Assembly: GCA_003228495.1 (NCBI GenBank)
Contig: QIDY01000153.1
Location: 1 to 19,454 of the forward strand
Direction: 5' to 3'
DNA from: Nitrospirota bacterium
GTDB taxonomy: Bacteria; Nitrospirota; Nitrospiria; Nitrospirales; UBA8639
Length of the DNA stretch: 19,454 nt
A model generated the notes under the pieces. The model had not been told where the DNA came from. It saw only the letters and a program-made list of their open reading frames with translations, and searched no databases. Both the position numbers and the translations under genes were made by a program. Positions 16,143 through 19,454 of the stretch are shown here, piece by piece (the stretch's first letter is position 1; the number at the start of each line of letters is the position of its first letter).

Positions 16143-16955
16143 ATGGGATATGTTGAAGCAATCATATTAGCTGTCATACAAGGACTCACCGAATTTCTTC
16201 CAGTCTCCTCCTCAGGGCATTTAGTTCTGGCACAACAGTGGTTTGGGCAATTCAGCGAGAAACATTTGCTCTATGATGTCATGCTGCATATGGCGACGGT
16301 TACGGCTATTCTTCTGTATTTTCGACAAGATCTTCTCACGCTGGGGAGAGGGTATGTGGGGTTGCCGACTGAACCGGGCAGTATGTTCCAAGGATGTGAA
16401 CGCCAGACGATTCATTATGTGTTATTGGCCTCGGTACCTACGGCGATTATTGGATTAAGTGTGGAATTCATCGGATTCGCAATATTGGCCAAGCCTTCCC
16501 TGGTAGCGTCGATGTTCTTGGTGACTGGAGTAATTTTGTGGGTGGCTCGAGGCGGGACACCCGCTCGTACTGCGCGAGAAATGAGGCCTTGGGATGCATT
16601 GTTGATAGGATTGATTCAGGGAGCTGCGGTGCTTCCAGGAATTTCTCGGTCAGGGTCCACGATTGTGGGGGGGATTTTTTTGGGATTAGATCGTGAACTT
16701 GCCGCAAGATTTTCCTTATTGATTTCTATTCCTGCGATTGTTGGCGCCACGCTTTTGGAAGTGGTGAAAGTCTTTGGACAATCTCATGAAGCAATTGGAA
16801 CGTATGTGGTGGGGATGGGAGTCGCGGCGGTTGTGGGGTATTGGTCGATTGGCGTGACTCTACGGTTAGTCCGTCACAATCATTTTTATTTATTTTCCTA
16901 TTATCTCTGGCCTCTTGGAATAGGCATCCTTCTCTGGAGAGTTTTCAAATCGTAA
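16143..16955 (+). CDS. uppP: Undecaprenyl-diphosphatase
   Basis: UppP (BacA) is a polytopic inner-membrane enzyme that removes a phosphate from undecaprenyl diphosphate. This returns the lipid carrier used for peptidoglycan and polysaccharide units, and overexpression of the family gives bacitracin resistance. The 270-residue protein is hydrophobic throughout, with about eight membrane segments. It carries both family motifs: QGLTEFLPVSSSGH (13-26), with the catalytic Glu17 and His26, and PGISRSGST (165-173), with Arg169. The C-terminus is complete. The start fits the family, but the nearest purine-rich ribosome site (AGGAAG) is about 19 bases away. It follows rfbD in the same direction, and its role suits the neighbouring glycan-precursor genes. 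It converges with the malic enzyme gene across 35 bases. Confidence 0.96.
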   Translation: MGYVEAIILAVIQGLTEFLPVSSSGHLVLAQQWFGQFSEKHLLYDVMLHMATVTAILLYFRQDLLTLGRGYVGLPTEPGSMFQGCERQTIHYVLLASVPTAIIGLSVEFIGFAILAKPSLVASMFLVTGVILWVARGGTPARTAREMRPWDALLIGLIQGAAVLPGISRSGSTIVGGIFLGLDRELAARFSLLISIPAIVGATLLEVVKVFGQSHEAIGTYVVGMGVAAVVGYWSIGVTLRLVRHNHFYLFSYYLWPLGIGILLWRVFKS

Positions 16956-16990
16956 TGGCAGTATCGAGCCCGTTATACTTTGCGTATCTG

Positions 16991-18475
16991 TCATCTTTCC
17001 ATTCCTTCCTCGGTTTCTTTCTTTGTTCGTCGAGCCATGCCACTGTCGATAGCTGCCTGGGCAACGGCTTTTGCGACTTTAGGTACAATCTGTTTGTCAA
17101 ACACGCTGGGGAGAATATATTCCTCGCTCAATGCTGATTCTGGAACAATCCTGGATAAGGCTTGTGCCGCGGCTAGCAGCATGGGTTCGTTTATGGATTT
17201 TGCTTGTACATCCAAGGCTCCGCGAAATATGCCAGGAAATGACAGAAGGTTGTTACATTGGTTTGGGTAATCCGATCGACCGCTGGCATACACACGGCAA
17301 TAAGGAATGGCCAATTCAGGAGAAATTTCCGGGTCGGGATTTGCCAGGGCGAACACGATAGGGTCTTTCGCCATTAACGCCAGATCCTCTGATTTCAACA
17401 CGTTTGCGGTAGAGAGGCCAATCACCACATGGGCATCTTGTAATGCATCTTGGATCGTTCCCGTGGGAGTATCATATTGAATGAGCGAACGTAGACTATG
17501 GCGTTGAGGAAGCAACTCTGTGAGCGGTCGGTTTAAGACCCAACCCTGTTTATCGCAGCCTCTCAGCCCGGTGATTCCAGCTGCCAACAACAATTCACAG
17601 CAGGCGATTCCTGCGGCACCTAATCCGATAACGACCACAGTGATATCCTGGATGGGGCGCTCAACGACTTTTAAAGCGTTGAGAAGGGCACCGAGAATCA
17701 CTACGGCAGTTCCATGTTGGTCATCATGCATAACCGGAATCTGGAGTTCGTGTTGAAGCCGTTGTTCAATTTCAAAACATCGTGGGGCGCTGATATCTTC
17801 GAGATTGATGCCCCCGAATGTTGGGGAAATCGCCAATACTGTCTGAATAATTTCTTCTGAATTTTGCGTATTCAAGCACAAAGGCCAAGCATCGATGCCG
17901 GCAAATTGGTGAAAAAGCATAGCTTTGCCTTCCATAACCGGAAGGGCTGCGAGAGGTCCAAGATTGCCTAAGCCTAAGATGGCCGATCCATCCGTGACGA
18001 TCGCGATACTGTTGCTTTTACTGGTGAAGGTATAAGCATGTTGTTCATCTTGGGCGATCGATTTGACGACGCGTCCTACCCCAGGAGTATAGACCATAGA
18101 TAAGGTATTTCGTGTCTTGATGGGGAATTTGCTCTCGACGCGGATTTTGCCTCCCAAATGCATGAGGAAAATTCGGTCCGATGAAGCGATTACACGGATA
18201 TCTGGCAGTGCGTTCAGCCGGTTGATTACACGTTCACCGTGTTCTTCGCTTTGGACATCTACCGTGATATCTCGAATCACCTTGGTACGTGTGGCGGAGA
18301 CGATGTCTACTGCCCCCAAGCTTGCTCCCTCCTCGGCCATGGCGTTGGCCAATTGCGCAAAGACGCCTGTTCGTTGCGTAAGCTCTAAGCGTACAGCCAT
18401 CCGGTAATTGGAATATGGCCCGATGTCCTGTGTTGTACTATGGCTATTTCGATTTCGTTTTAAAAAATTCCACAC
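16991..18475 (-). CDS. Malic enzyme with N-terminal ACT domain
   Basis: This enzyme oxidatively decarboxylates malate to pyruvate with NAD+ or NADP+. The cofactor cannot be settled by eye. From the start used here (494 residues), an ACT-type domain spans about residues 25-93 (RLELTQRTGVFAQLANAM). The catalytic part holds YTPGVGRV (129-136), the Lys184 region PVMEGKAMLFHQFAGID, the metal ligands in EDISAPR (226-232) and MHDDQHGTA (249-257), and the dinucleotide motif GLGAAG (284-289). I place the start at GTG 18475, because a GGAGG lies nine bases upstream. An in-frame ATG at 18526 would add 17 residues that lack family character. The ACT domain suggests allosteric control by a small molecule, often an amino acid in other ACT proteins. 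Its effector here is unknown. Pyruvate supply is metabolically separate from the envelope genes nearby. Confidence 0.93.
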   Translation of the reverse strand: MWNFLKRNRNSHSTTQDIGPYSNYRMAVRLELTQRTGVFAQLANAMAEEGASLGAVDIVSATRTKVIRDITVDVQSEEHGERVINRLNALPDIRVIASSDRIFLMHLGGKIRVESKFPIKTRNTLSMVYTPGVGRVVKSIAQDEQHAYTFTSKSNSIAIVTDGSAILGLGNLGPLAALPVMEGKAMLFHQFAGIDAWPLCLNTQNSEEIIQTVLAISPTFGGINLEDISAPRCFEIEQRLQHELQIPVMHDDQHGTAVVILGALLNALKVVERPIQDITVVVIGLGAAGIACCELLLAAGITGLRGCDKQGWVLNRPLTELLPQRHSLRSLIQYDTPTGTIQDALQDAHVVIGLSTANVLKSEDLALMAKDPIVFALANPDPEISPELAIPYCRVYASGRSDYPNQCNNLLSFPGIFRGALDVQAKSINEPMLLAAAQALSRIVPESALSEEYILPSVFDKQIVPKVAKAVAQAAIDSGMARRTKKETEEGMER

Positions 18476-18484
18476 CAGTCTGTT

Positions 18485-18489
18485 CCTCC
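18485..18489 (-). promoter_or_regulatory. Shine-Dalgarno site that fixes the malic enzyme start
   Basis: GGAGG on the minus strand is nine bases upstream of the GTG at 18475. A TACAAT -10-like hexamer at 18516-18521 lies upstream of this site but downstream of the alternative ATG at 18526. Both observations favour the GTG. Confidence 0.6.
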
Positions 18490-18573
18490 AAGATGATCCA
18501 ATAGCCCATATCTGTATTGTATCCAATAACTGCGTTAAGGTGGAGATGTAATTGCTAAGGATTTGGCTGTGCC

Positions 18574-19454
18574 ATGATTGATTTGTCTCAACCTTCCAAT
18601 TTATTTCCGGACTTTGAACGGGATCCTCAAAGAGAAATCCACTTTTCTCCCACTCTGACGGCGATTTGTATTATGGTTTGTATGTGTGGGTTTGCCTTGC
18701 TTCTTTGGAGTGTGTCTTTTTCTGAGGGGTACCGCGACCCGGCAACGGCGAGCCGTGATTTAGAACGACTTGCCAGTCGCATGTTGAGTTTCGAATCTCG
18801 GCTCTCTGAGCTTTCTGCCTTTGAACAAACCATGTTTCATCTATGGGGAGAAGACGGTGATACCCGAGAACAGCTTCGTCTTTGGTATGCGGAATTGCCT
18901 AAGGAAGGACAAAATCCATTGGATGAATTGTATTTAGGCATACTTTATGGCGAAGCGGAGTCGCGAAGAGATCTTAGGGCGTTGATGGCGGTGTGGAGTC
19001 AAGAAAGCCATCCGTTTCCCATATTTTGGCGGCTCCTCGAAGTGGTGTATCTGGGGAATGTCCCAGTAGGTACTGATTTTGAAATCTTACAAGCGCAGTT
19101 GGCTGAAGAGGTTCCGGCCAATTGGTTTTATTTTCAATTGGCCAAACGGCTAGCCAGCCAATCTGGTGATAAGGCTTTACGAGAAAATCTGCAGCGCCAA
19201 TTTCAGCAGTTAACCGATCCACAATTAGAGAAATGGCGATTGCTTGTCGTCTTTGAAGGCAGCATGGGAGGAATAGGGTTAATTTGCCTGGTGTATCTGT
19301 GGGGCATGCGGTTCGAAAATAGGATGTTTCAGAAGACTGAGAGATTCAACCAAAGGCTAACTTCATGGTCCTTCAAAGAAGGTCTTGCCGTGCTGGCTCG
19401 AGGAGGAGCTCTGTCAACCATTTTCATTGCCCTTGTGGCTGTGGTGCCCTATGG
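18574..19454 (+). CDS. Multi-pass membrane protein, unidentified (3' end beyond window)
   Basis: The frame is open from ATG 18574 to the window edge (293 complete codons), with an AAGGA 12 bases before the start. I do not recognise the family with certainty. A short cytoplasmic-type N-terminus leads to a membrane segment at about residues 28-50. A hydrophilic, mostly helical region of about 170 residues follows (51-221), rich in Leu, Glu, Arg and Gln. Membrane segments then lie at about 222-245 and 268-292. This plan, a large soluble helical insert before a multi-helix membrane part, resembles the front of some CPBP-type (CAAX protease-like) intramembrane proteases, whose catalytic EExxxR would lie beyond the window. 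That is a guess. It is divergent from the malic enzyme gene, with 98 bases between the starts. Confidence 0.7.
   Translation, partial: MIDLSQPSNLFPDFERDPQREIHFSPTLTAICIMVCMCGFALLLWSVSFSEGYRDPATASRDLERLASRMLSFESRLSELSAFEQTMFHLWGEDGDTREQLRLWYAELPKEGQNPLDELYLGILYGEAESRRDLRALMAVWSQESHPFPIFWRLLEVVYLGNVPVGTDFEILQAQLAEEVPANWFYFQLAKRLASQSGDKALRENLQRQFQQLTDPQLEKWRLLVVFEGSMGGIGLICLVYLWGMRFENRMFQKTERFNQRLTSWSFKEGLAVLARGGALSTIFIALVAVVPY

Noticed and set aside
1..19454. CRISPR array, defence system, prophage or insertion sequence
   Set aside because: I found no regularly spaced repeats, transposase, integrase, phage structural genes or defence-type domains on either strand.

Overview
The window looks like a piece of chromosome from a Gram-negative, probably environmental bacterium. 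The base composition appears moderate by eye. A clustered rmlBACD pathway, undecaprenyl-carrier genes, a DUF502 membrane protein and an ACT-domain malic enzyme would fit a Nitrospirota-type genome. That placement is an impression from gene content, not a demonstrated assignment.

Layout. (1) Bases 1-4362, plus strand, hold the end of a surface-polysaccharide locus: the tail of an unidentified gene, a WbsX-type glycosyltransferase, a decayed glycosyltransferase remnant in a roughly 540-base gap, a rhamnosyltransferase-like GT2 enzyme, and a WcaJ-type undecaprenyl-phosphate sugar-1-phosphate transferase that primes glycan assembly. (2) Bases 4394-8225, minus strand, hold the housekeeping group tmk-holB-metG (dTMP kinase, clamp-loader delta prime, methionyl-tRNA synthetase). 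(3) Bases 8381-16955, plus strand, hold a DUF502 membrane protein, then glmU and glmS (UDP-GlcNAc supply), rmlB-A-C-D (dTDP-L-rhamnose supply) and uppP (undecaprenyl-phosphate recycling). (4) An ACT-domain malic enzyme lies on the minus strand (16991-18475). It is divergent from a multi-pass membrane protein that runs off the right edge.

The envelope genes form a coherent set. GlmS and GlmU feed UDP-GlcNAc to peptidoglycan and glycan synthesis, RmlA-D make dTDP-rhamnose, and the GT2 enzyme is a plausible consumer of that rhamnose. WcaJ loads the first sugar on undecaprenyl phosphate, and UppP regenerates that carrier.

I found no RNA genes, CRISPR arrays, insertion sequences or phage genes. 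I see no convincing new biological system here. The points most worth a second look are the glycosyltransferase remnant, the unusually Shine-Dalgarno-poor starts of the plus-strand genes, a palindromic element over the DUF502 promoter, a possible leaderless rfbB, and the unidentified truncated membrane protein at the right edge.
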